64,000 nucleotides of DNA from Drosophila persimilis. Taxonomy: Eukaryota; Arthropoda; Insecta; Diptera; Drosophilidae. The position numbers and the translations under genes are program-made. The notes under the pieces are model-generated. The model saw nothing but the letters and a program-made list of their open reading frames with translations, was not told where the DNA came from and made no database searches. Location: assembly GCF_003286085.1 (NCBI RefSeq), contig NW_020825294.1, positions 13,414,501-13,478,500 of the forward strand. Direction: 5' to 3'. This document shows positions 55,388 to 64,000 of the stretch, one piece after another; position 1 is the first letter of the stretch, and each line of letters opens with the position of its first letter.

Positions 55388-55770
55388 AATGGTCATGCTT
55401 TGTGAGCTTTTGGACAGGTTCAACTCTCATATGCGTGCGCTCCAGGATGCATCATCGTGCAGGAGCTTCTCCGAATACTGGATCAAGCGAGACAAGAGAA
55501 GTGGGAGAAGCGATTCTTCGACCCCGCATCTATGGTCTCGTTCTTGGAGCAGCGATGCAGATCATTGGAGACGATGGATTTCTCTACGGCAAGCTATGCG
55601 TCGAGCAGTCAGGTGGACAGAAATAGAAAGCATAATAAATCACGCTGCGTGTAACGGTTGCGGTTGGACAATACCGATTCAAAATAGGTTATCGCTATGG
55701 TGCTCGGATATCGCATGCAATAACCTTGTGCCAATTAGCGCTGCAGGGCATAGTATAGTTGGGGTGGGTG
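55388..55770 (+). pseudogene. Possible BEL/Pao-type Gag fragment
   Basis: Two overlapping frames read LLDRFNSHMRALQD, then in the next frame LLRILDQARQEKWEKRFFDP and MVSFLEQRCRSLETMD. This resembles the Gag core of BEL/Pao (helical, ending in an xFLExRCxxLE motif), with a frame break at about 55450. The zinc region would follow but is not readable. The clade assignment is weak. Confidence 0.35.
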
Positions 55771-57504
55771 CAAGCAAGCTCGAGGTAGGGAACAGCTGAG
55801 CTGAGCTGCCGTAAGTGCTGTGCAGCGCATCGCAACAGAGCTTTCGAAGCCGAGCTTTAAGATCGGTAAGCTCGTATTTAAGCAGTGCAAAAGCCCCAGA
55901 ACGTTCTCTTTTGAAAATTTGAATCTGTGCAGCCGGTGGCTATCGCCGCTTCGGTACAAAAATATATAACTAAATCGACCACGTGTAATCCCAAAAGAAA
56001 AGAAAAGTAAGAAAATAAAACCCAAATAAGTGCCACAAAGACAAACCGAAAATAAATAAAACGGAACGGGGAAAGTCCCACACGGTGGGCGCGCCGCAAA
56101 AATCGGGCGACAATTAATAACCGTGCGCCGAGAAAACTGGCAAGAAACTACCCTGGCGAAAAGTGCATACTTGCCTCGCCTCGCCAGCAAGTGTTGTTCT
56201 TGGTGCAAACCCGTGCGTCCCACAACTCGGCCAGGAGAACCCAACACTCGTGTCTCCGTGGAAAAGCCCGGAAAAACCGGTATGTAAAAGTGCCCTGTAG
56301 GGAAAATTTAGATTTTTTTTCTTAGCCCTCGTGCTACCCCGAGCGGTAGCCACCCGGCTCTCCCAAAGTTCTGCCCCACCCACACCAAACTCCCACTCTT
56401 GACGGGAGTACTCTTCGGAGTCGACCTTGGTGTGGGGCCGGGATTTTTGTTTCCCTTTTGGAGTCGTTGAAGCATCCACCTGCCCGGCGACATAACCTCC
56501 ACCGGCCCTAACCCTTGCGCCATATCTAACGTAAGCGCATAGAGGGCATCGAGGGCATAGAGATTACCCCCCCTCCCTATGCGCCGCTAACTCGCTGTCT
56601 GCGACGGCCTAGAAGACGCCGCCACGGATCCGGACCGAGATTTCGTAGCATAGTGTAGTTTTATTGTAATTTTTCTTGTTCTTTTAAGCACTTATATTCT
56701 TTAACTCTGAGGTACCGTCCTACCTCGCTAGGCGTGAATGTGCCAGTTCCCAAAACGGAATTTATTTTTGCGGGTTGGAGACCGAACGATTTAATCATAA
56801 AATAACAGACTACAAAAAAAAAAAACCTTTTTCATACCCCCCCTATTTACCAATCCCCCTCCGATCTGGGCACACACTAACAGGGTCTCCACAGCTCCAC
56901 AACGAAAGGCGCCTTTCAGCGAGGGACCACTGTATGCAAGCCGTAAGTGACCCAATTTCCATTTTTTCCTTTGCGCCTGTCTTCGTTCAAATCTAAAACG
57001 CATGCGCAGCGGCCAGCCGCTGCTGATAAGAGAGCGCAACGCTTGCGTTCCACACGCTCGAAGCTTTTCGGTCTCTTCGGTGCCAATGCTGCTAAGCTTG
57101 CATTGCTCGCATTCCCTGCATTCTTTTAATGCATGGAAACGTAGCCAAGCAATTCACTAACCAACATAGAAAAAAAATCTCCTCAAACCAGAAAAAAAAA
57201 ATTAAATAAATTTATAATGTTAAATTAAATTTCGTTTTGGCTCACCATTGCTGATCGCTGGTATGACCCCTGCTGCTTTTGAATAATTTTTTTTATTTTT
57301 ATTTTTTGCCTTTTTACATACCTAATTTACTTATTTCTAATATCTTATATTATATTCCTATCTTATCTAATTATACTATACTATCTAATTATACTTTATA
57401 TATACCTATATCTATAAAATTTTTTCTGTGATTAAGCCTCCTATTTTTTTCATTCCATTCATTTTTTTTCTTGAGTTGCCTGCTGATTGTAGTGCAAGAC
57501 TAGT
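55771..57504. other. Unassigned region, possible long LTR or promoter/exon-like segment
   Basis: No frame with a domain. The segment has a TATA-like AAAATATATAACT at about 55958, GC-rich DNA at 56080-56330, a splice-donor-like CCGGTATGTAAAAG at 56277, and AT-rich low-complexity DNA at 57250-57470. As Osvaldo/Ulysses-type LTRs can exceed 1 kb, part of this may be the 5' LTR of the element that follows. A host gene start cannot be excluded but I see no coding exon. Confidence 0.3.
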
Positions 57505-58058
57505 GTTATGTTAAGAAGTGAAACTTGGTTTGTTAGTTTTGATTGAAGCAAAATGTCTATGATGAAGTACAAAGAAATATATTGAAGTTTACTAGCAATG
57601 AACATGGAGTAGACTTATAATTTCCTAGGGACAGGGTGACCTAATGGGGTAGGGTAAGAATAATAGGGATTTCCAGAACCTTCGCACCCCTGGAAATCAT
57701 GGAAGGGTGGGTATAGAATCGTGGGGGTCGACTTCCATCGCAAGACCTCACGCCCGCGAGAGTTTGGAACACGCCGACGAAAGCCCCTGGTACTTTCGGG
57801 TACGCCCTATGATTGTGCCATGTAATGTCCGTTATGCTCGGAAGAGGCATCGTGTTGTTTTCGGAGTTCGCTCCCTGTAGAGTCACGGGATTCTAACATT
57901 TTAAAGTTTATGTAGTAGGAGTCGAGACGCGGTCAAACGAACCCCCCCCAAGTTACCGAATGAGCACGGAACCAAAGAATCCCCACCGGCCGTGACCTCG
58001 ACATCCCCTCCAATCCATCCCCTACTCACGTATAGAAATATATCGTGGAAATGTTACA
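57505..58058 (+). repeat. Candidate 5' LTR end of Osvaldo-type element
   Basis: The right edge is firm to within a few bases: GTTACA at 58053-58058 lies 8 bases before the primer site. A left edge TGTTATG at 57505 would give TGTTA...TTACA ends, but no second LTR is in the window to confirm it, and the LTR may extend further left. Confidence 0.35.
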
Positions 58059-58066
58059 AAAATTTT

Positions 58067-58084
58067 TGGCGCCCAACGTGGGGC
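58067..58084 (+). other. tRNA-Lys primer-binding site (plus degenerate copy at 58160)
   Basis: TGGCGCCCAACGTGGGGC is complementary to the 3' end of tRNA-Lys, the primer of Osvaldo/Ulysses-type elements. A near copy (TCGCGCCCAACGTGGGTC, 58160-58177) follows 93 bases later with the same GTTACA lead-in. Its changed second base would weaken primer pairing. Confidence 0.8.
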
Positions 58085-59065
58085 AGGTTTTTTTTTTCAA
58101 TGCTAGCTACTGTCTATACCCAGTTGGACGCGAGGGTGTAACGTTGTTACATAAATTTTTCGCGCCCAACGTGGGTCACTAGCAAATGTTATAGTGACAG
58201 TAGAAAGTATTGGTCACTTTAGCAACAAAATCAGCTATTGGCTCGTCCCACCTATTGCTCGTTTGTATTCATATGCTTAATGCTGACTTTAGTTCTCTAA
58301 ATGATCTGGTCATTGCTCCGATACAATTTCAGAATATTGCGGATTCTGCTTGGATCCTAATACTGGTTGTTCCTCTGAGTTTATTGGGAAGTCGTCGAGT
58401 CTACGACGAAGGGAAGCTTAAGTGATAATCCAGAATTAAGTAAGTAGTTCCCAGGCTGACGCATCCTGTCGGGCTAGTCAAACTTGTTGTCTGGAATGTG
58501 TATATATGCTGCTTGCGTATTCATACCGAACAAGCGAGATTGGTTTAGGTCGCGTCCTGCAAGCTACAGTTAATTCAGCGGATATTAGTTTCAATAGATT
58601 GAATTGTGAGGTTGATTCGGATTTGGTATTGTTACTCTTTGCGCATAGCATACGGTTGCATACAATTGCAGAATATTGCATATTTGGCCGGATATCAGTA
58701 CTGATTGTCCCTGTACGGGTGATGGAAGCACAGAGATTGCGGTCCCAGATTTGGTCTTCACTCATACCCTTACCATTGGCGGGTATTATTCCAGTGGCAG
58801 CGGTGGCTGCATATGGTTGTCTGGAGCTAGCGCGTATGCTGCTTGCGTATCCTTGCCGAATCATATGTGGACACTTAAACCAGTGCACTGATACTAAGAC
58901 AATGCAAATTAGAAACCATAGCCCAAACAAAATCCATTCTTTTGTCGCTGTTCCAAAGATTCGCAAATCCTATCCCTACCTTATTATGTCACCCATTAAA
59001 TGTCACCCTAGGAAAAATTTGGTAGAATATAGAAAACAAATAATAATAAAAAATTCTTATAAAAA
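58085..59065 (+). other. Long leader of the Osvaldo-type element
   Basis: About 980 bases without a credible gene. It contains the second PBS-like copy and diverged internal repeats: an AGAATATTGC-containing block at about 58332 and 58672, and a TATGCTGCTTGCGTAT block at 58506 and 58837. Such leaders can hold packaging or ribosome-entry structures. None was tested. Confidence 0.5.
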
Positions 59066-60700
59066 ATGCCGCTGCGACATAGTCCTCAGCAAAACAATCC
59101 GCTGAGTTCGGAAAACTTTTGCGGCATTTGTTGCTCCGAAATGTCCAATACTCAGCCGTGTTTTTGTACTCCGTGCAATCACGTTTTCCATAAAGCATGT
59201 CCTCATCACGATGAGTGTCCGAACTGTAGCCGAGTATGTACGTTATCTCAAGCAAAACTAGTTGTTGGCAATTGTTCTCCAAACAAGCAGCAGCCGGAAC
59301 CAACAGAATTACCCGGTCCCTCGGGAATTACTACTCGAAGTCTTGCCAAAGCTTTGGAGGTCGCACAGACCCCGGCAAATGGACATTTTCAGCCAGAGAC
59401 GGGAAAAATATCCGAGGGAAATGGCAAGAATACCCAATTGAGCCAAATTCCAACTGTAGGTTCAGTCCCGGTAGAACGAACCACTAGGCCCACTCGGTCC
59501 AAAAGAATTCGAGCACCAGCCAAAAAGCAGGTCCCGAAGATCCCGCCAGGTCGATCTTCCGGTCCGGAAGTAGTGTGTTTGTCGGGATTGGATGCTAGCC
59601 ATAGCTCCAACCAGACTGAAGCTCCGTCAGCTAATGTCGCCACCCACTCTAGCCCTTGGGAAGCACCCAATGCACGGACAGCCCCTCCAAGCCAGGGGTT
59701 GGACTTGGATGTCCTCCAACAGATAATTGAGCGCACTGTGGCCAGAGCCATATCTACTTTGCACATTCAGCCGCCAGCGAGTCCGCAGGAAGGGTATGCG
59801 AGGCCAAATATCCCAACACCAGTTTCATGTATAAACAGCATGACTAGCCTGCGAACGGCCAAGACGGCCAACATTATGCAAAAGTGGAATGCTCCTTTTG
59901 ATGGTTCTACCGAAGGTTTAGGGGTAGAAGAATTCATTTACCGAGTCAAAACATTAACCGATGAAACCTTGGATAGCGATTTTCTCGGCCTTTGCAAACA
60001 TTTGCACATCTTGCTGGTTGGCAAAGCGCGCGATTGGTATTGGACATACCACAAGCAGGTAGATCGCATCGTTTGGACAGAATTTTGTGCAGCTCTTAGA
60101 CAACAATATAAAGACTATCGTTCTGAGTTTATGAGCAAGGAATTGATTCGAGCTCGAAAGCAACACGTCGGAGAACCCTTCGTCGCTTTTCACGACGCCG
60201 TAGCTGGTCTTATAGATAAATTTGGAATTAAAATGGCGGAAGAGGAATTAATAGAAATATTAAAAGCAAATTTGCTTCCCGAAACCCGTCACAAAATCTT
60301 ATATCAGTCCATTAGCTCAGTTGGTCAATTGAGAAGATTAGTACAGATGCATGAAAATCTAGTGCAGGAGTTACAGAAATCTGACAAGTCTCGGCCACCG
60401 GTCGGCCGCCGTTCGATACATAGTCTGGAGGAATCGCGCCCTGAAAGCGATCAAGAAGAGTATGAGGATATCAGCGTAGAGGCCATTCAAAGTTCGACGG
60501 CTAAGCGTTCTTGTTGGAATTGTGAGGAGCTTGGACATGTGTGGGAAAATTGTATGGCAGATAGGCGGATATTTTGTTACGGCTGTGGAGCTCCGAATGT
60601 TTATAAGCCGCAGTGCCAAACATGCATTCGTAGAGCTTCGGAAAACCGTCAGAAGGGTGCATCCAACAACAGCAGGATGCCCCCAAAAAACCACCATTAA
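59066..60700 (+). CDS. gag: Osvaldo-type gypsy Gag with N-terminal RING finger
   Basis: An intact 544-residue frame from the ATG at 59066. Residues 19-54 form a RING-H2 pattern: C-x2-C, x14, C-x-H-x2-H-x2-C, x5, C-x2-C. RING-H2 domains are usually E3 ubiquitin ligase or protein-binding modules. Residues 60-260 are Pro/Ser-rich linker. Residues 265-440 are the retrotransposon Gag core (capsid), with FYRVKTLTDE-like and WYWTYHKQV segments. Residues about 482-495 are a CCHC knuckle (CWNCEELGHVWENC), followed by CYGCGAPNVYKPQCQTC, where Val replaces the knuckle His. Pol follows in the -1 frame through a slippery site. Not broken. Confidence 0.85.
   Translation: MPLRHSPQQNNPLSSENFCGICCSEMSNTQPCFCTPCNHVFHKACPHHDECPNCSRVCTLSQAKLVVGNCSPNKQQPEPTELPGPSGITTRSLAKALEVAQTPANGHFQPETGKISEGNGKNTQLSQIPTVGSVPVERTTRPTRSKRIRAPAKKQVPKIPPGRSSGPEVVCLSGLDASHSSNQTEAPSANVATHSSPWEAPNARTAPPSQGLDLDVLQQIIERTVARAISTLHIQPPASPQEGYARPNIPTPVSCINSMTSLRTAKTANIMQKWNAPFDGSTEGLGVEEFIYRVKTLTDETLDSDFLGLCKHLHILLVGKARDWYWTYHKQVDRIVWTEFCAALRQQYKDYRSEFMSKELIRARKQHVGEPFVAFHDAVAGLIDKFGIKMAEEELIEILKANLLPETRHKILYQSISSVGQLRRLVQMHENLVQELQKSDKSRPPVGRRSIHSLEESRPESDQEEYEDISVEAIQSSTAKRSCWNCEELGHVWENCMADRRIFCYGCGAPNVYKPQCQTCIRRASENRQKGASNNSRMPPKNHH
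60685..60691 (+). promoter_or_regulatory. Candidate -1 frameshift heptamer between gag and pol
   Basis: In the Gag frame the codons CCA AAA AAC CAC CAT TAA place A AAA AAC in exact slippery register, 6 bases before the gag stop. The -1 frame is open from there into protease. This heptamer is used in retroviral gag-pro junctions. A stimulatory fold downstream was not computed. Confidence 0.75.
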
Positions 60701-63700
60701 TCTTGCCCGTTGACTTAGAGGGAGACAAGAAGAGTTTGGCTTCTTGTTGTGAGAAAAGAAAGGAAACGAATACGATCGTAAAGAGAAGTTGTCGGTTTTT
60801 ACCCTATCCCGAACGGATTCATAAATATTTAGAGGTTCGAAACAGAATTTTTAATGAAAAACCACATGAAGCCCCAAAACGAATCCAGCGTTTAAGAAAA
60901 TATTATGATAATGTCAAAAATAACCGTAGACTGTTAGTTTCCGCTATTATTAATAGTCCCAAGGATATGCGCAGTTATGCCGAAGTATCCTTTCTGGGTC
61001 GAACAGAACAGGGGCTGTTAGACACCGGCGCAAGTATCAGCTGTATAGGTGCTGAAGTAGCTCAGACTGATTTTTCATCCTTTTCTGAATATAAACTAAT
61101 AAAAGCCACTGCAAAAACTGCAGATGGCCAAAGTCAACAGATAATGGGGGTATTAAATGTCATCATGCGTTATCGAACTAGCGAGAAACCCATGAAGTTA
61201 TATATAATTCCATCCCTGACACAAAATCTAATCCTAGGTCACGATTTTTGGAGATCCTTTTCGCTGGCCCCAGACATCATTGCAGCTGTCGAGATAAGCT
61301 CGAAAGACGATGAGGCAGCCGAACCAGATCCCTTACGGTATCCTTTAACTATGCAGCAAAACCAACAACTCGAGGTAGTTAAACAGTTATTTCCCAACGC
61401 GACGGAGGGACTAGGTCGTACGGCCTTGCTTAAGCATCATATCGATGTAGGTCAGGCCGCCCCCGTAAAACAACGCTTTTACCCGGTTAGCCCAGCGGTG
61501 GAAAAGTTGCTTTATGCTGAGGTAGATCGCATGCTCCAACTAGGCGTTATCGAACCGTCATCCAGTGCTTGGAGTTCGCCAATGCGACTGGTTCTCAAGC
61601 CCAACAAAGTCCGTCTGTGTCTCGATGCTCGAAGACTGAATGAAGTCACCCGTAAGGTGCCTACCCATTACCTAGTATCGATGGTATTTTTGCCCGGTTG
61701 CCCAAGGCAAATATCATAACCAAGCTGGACCTAAAAGATGCATATTGGCAGATCGAACTCTCTGAGGATTCCAAGGCACTAACGGCTTTTACGGTCCCGG
61801 GAAGGCCTTTATATCAGTTTAAGGTTATGCCTTTTAGCCTGTGTAACGCTCCATCCACTATGTGTCGTTTGATGGATGAGATCATTCCCCCGGATTTGCG
61901 TTACTGCGTCTTTGGATATTTGGACGATCTCTGCATCGTATCAGCAGATTTCTCTTCCCATCTAGCCGTGCTGGTACGACTCGCTGAACAGTTCAGAAAA
62001 GCCAACCTGACTCTGAATATTAAGAAGAGTCAGTTCTGTGTCACCAGCGTAAATTATCTTGGATACGTCATCAGTAATGGAGGTATTTGCACTGATCCCT
62101 CCAAAGTAGCTTGCATAGTGAACTGGCCACCGCCAAGGAATCTAAAACAGGTTCGCGGCTTTCTTGGGGTCTGCGGCTGGTACCGTAGATTCATCCAGAA
62201 TTTCTCTGAGCTATCCTGTCCTATCACCGAGCTTCTTTCTAACAAAAATAAATTTATTTGGACCCCGGAAGCACAAGTCGCAATGGACTCTTTAAAAACC
62301 GTGTTGACTTCTGCTCCAGTGCTCGAAAACCCAGACTTCGAACAGAAATTTTTCCTCCACTGTGATGCTAGTGATTTTGGTATAGGAGCCGTGCTCGTGC
62401 AATTGGTGGATCTGCAGGAAAAGCCAATAGCGTTTATGTCGAAAAAACTAAGTCGTGCGCAACGTAACTATAGCGTTACGGAGCGCGAGTGCTTGGCCGT
62501 AATTCTGGCCATCGAAAAGTTCCGTTGCTATCTGGAACTGCAGGAATTCGAAGTGGTTACTGATCATTCCAGTTTGTTGTGGCTAATGCGCCAGCAAAAC
62601 GTGTCGGGGAGGTTAGCTCGATGGATTTTTAGATTGCAGCAATTTAAATTCTCGATATCGCACCGAAAAGGAAAAGATCACATTGTCCCCGATGCTCTTT
62701 CCCGATTACATGAACCTGAAGTATCCGCAGTAGTGATGAGTCCTGTGATAGATCTCGAATCCGATGCCTTTCAGGATGAGAGCTACCAACAGTTAAAAGA
62801 ACAGTATCAGAAAAATCCCTCTCAACTGCCCGATCTGAAGATTAACGACCAATTTCTGTACTTTCGAACCGAACACGCAGATGGAAAGGCAGGGCAAGAC
62901 AGTCGAACTTGGAAGTTATGGGTTCTTAAACAAGCTCATGACAATCCTACTTCCGCGCACGCCGGCATGCAAAAGACCATAGAAAAAGTTCGAAGAAGTC
63001 TGTTTTGGCCCGGCTTAGCTAAAGATGTTCGAGAGTATATTCGTAGTTGTGAGGTGTGCAAAGCATGCAAAGCTCCTAATTATACTCTGCGGCCACCCAT
63101 GGGAAACCACATACCAACTTGTCGACCCTTTCAACGATTATACATAGATCTGCTTGGACCTTATCCACGCAGCAAAAATGGACATGTTGGGTTGCTAATT
63201 GTTCTAGATCACTTCAGTAAATACCATTGGCTACACCCCCTGAAGAAATTTACTTCCGTAGTAATCCAAGAATTTCTGCTAAAGCATATCTTTCATGCAT
63301 ATGGGGTGCCTGAAACTATTGTTAGCGACAATGGAAAACAATTCAAAGCTACAGAATTCAACGCATTCTTGACACAGCTGGGAATTAAACATATGTACAC
63401 GGCACTATACTCTCCCCAAAGTAATGCGGCGGAACGAGTAAATCGTTCATTGTTAGCTGCCGTGCGAGCATATCTTCAGCAGGATCAGACATACTGGGAT
63501 CAGCATCTCTCAAGTATATCTTGTTCGCTGCGATCGTCACTACATCAGTCCTTGGGTTGTTCACCATATCGAGCCCTGTTTGGCTTAGATATGCTCACTC
63601 ATGGGACGGATTATAAGCTTCTGAAGGATTTAGACTTGCTGGAAGAACCCATTGTCCCGGTAGCTAGGTCAGACAATTTAGCTCTAATTCGAAAAGATAT

Positions 63701-63962
63701 ACAGGGCAATATTAAGAAAGCGTATGAGCGCAACGTTGCTCAATACAATTTACGAGCCAAGCCTGTGTCGTTCCGAGAAGGTCAGGAAGTATTTCACCGA
63801 AATTTTTCCTTGAGCAAATTCACGCAAAATTTTAATACCAAATTGGCTCCTAAATTTCTGAAATGTCGCGTGCGGAAAAAACTGGGTAATTGTTTCTACC
63901 TCCTGGAAAATCTGCAGGGCCGAGAAATAGGAACCTTTCATGCGAAAGACATTCGATCCTGA
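60692..63962 (+). pseudogene. pol: Osvaldo-type gypsy Pol: protease, RT, RNase H, integrase; one-base frame break
   Basis: Protease: GLLDTGASISCIG near 61015. RT: KVRLCLDARRLNEVT, KLDLKDAYWQI, MPFSLCNAPSTMCRLMD, GYLDDLCIV (YLDD near 61915). RNase H: FFLHCDASDFGIGAVLVQ, ERECLAVILAIEKFR, VVTDHSSLLWL, VPDALSRL. Integrase: a zinc segment with two His and CEVCKAC, then YIDLLGPYPRS, TIVSDNGKQF and SNAAERVNR, with 34 residues between the second Asp and the Glu by my count. The stop is at 63962. A one-base loss near 61657 shifts the frame between RLNEVTRK and the KLDLKDAY region. All catalytic residues are present, so this copy is otherwise nearly intact. Confidence 0.85.
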
Positions 63963-64000
63963 TTCCCGCTAATATTCCGTCTAACGGTGGCATATTATCG

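Noticed and set aside
56277..56290. Splice donor of a host gene
   Set aside because: A single donor-like match with no coding exon or acceptor is too weak for a gene call. Recorded as a finding only.
58067..58084. tRNA gene fragment
   Set aside because: Only 18 bases complementary to a tRNA 3' end are present, at an LTR edge. It is a primer-binding site.
58478..59303. Frames of 104-199 codons in the leader of the Osvaldo-type element
   Set aside because: They overlap on both strands, lack motifs and run into the Gag start. They are better explained as a non-coding leader.

Overview
The window is animal, almost certainly Drosophila, repeat-rich (pericentric or otherwise heterochromatic) DNA. 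I found no host gene I can defend, no rRNA or tRNA gene, no CRISPR array and no bacterial signal. Nearly everything recognisable is a transposable element: errantivirus-like gypsy elements, a BEL/Pao element, an Osvaldo/Ulysses-type gypsy element with a tRNA-Lys primer site, non-LTR elements of the I, CR1, LOA and jockey clades, and DINE-1 (INE-1/Helentron-type) elements carrying the GTCY microsatellite. Clade names come from protein and structural motifs read by eye. No database search was run, so family-level names are deliberately avoided.

Layout. 1-2570: 5' part of an errantivirus-like element on the minus strand. 2580-2926: a solo LTR inside the TA tract of a DINE-1 fragment (2927-3034). 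3035-6480: decayed LOA-clade and jockey-clade pieces. 6486-11150: an I-clade element, minus strand. 11305-15618: the most complete CR1-clade element, with a PHD-like ORF1 and an EN-RT ORF2. 15906-18514: a second, internally deleted CR1 copy carrying a 1.1 kb DINE-1. From about 16.5 kb to 53.4 kb lie two near-identical tandem units. Each contains unassigned AT-rich DNA, a LOA-clade element interrupted by a 3'-truncated BEL/Pao element, and a CR1 cluster. After the duplication, unit 1 gained a 692-bp retroelement tail (26100-26791), the DINE-1 and a BEL fragment (30301-30640). Unit 2 gained a 7.0 kb errantivirus-like provirus (33922-40935). The CR1 copy between the units (32.4-33.6 kb) is a hybrid of the two flanking CR1 copies, as expected from unequal crossing-over. 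54.6-57.5 kb is mostly unassigned. 57.5-64 kb is an Osvaldo-type gypsy element with a nearly intact gag-pol.

How the parts work. The retroelements are autonomous-type machines in various states of decay: Gag/ORF1 packages RNA, RT copies it, and EN or integrase inserts it. Two unrelated elements here, the CR1-like element and the Osvaldo-type element, both end their first frame in an in-register A AAA AAC heptamer with the next gene in the -1 frame. This suggests both make their polymerase by -1 ribosomal frameshifting. Other notable points are a RING-finger N-terminus on the Osvaldo-type Gag, a perfect 37-bp inverted repeat in both errantivirus-like leaders, and several clean empty-site comparisons that order the insertions in time.
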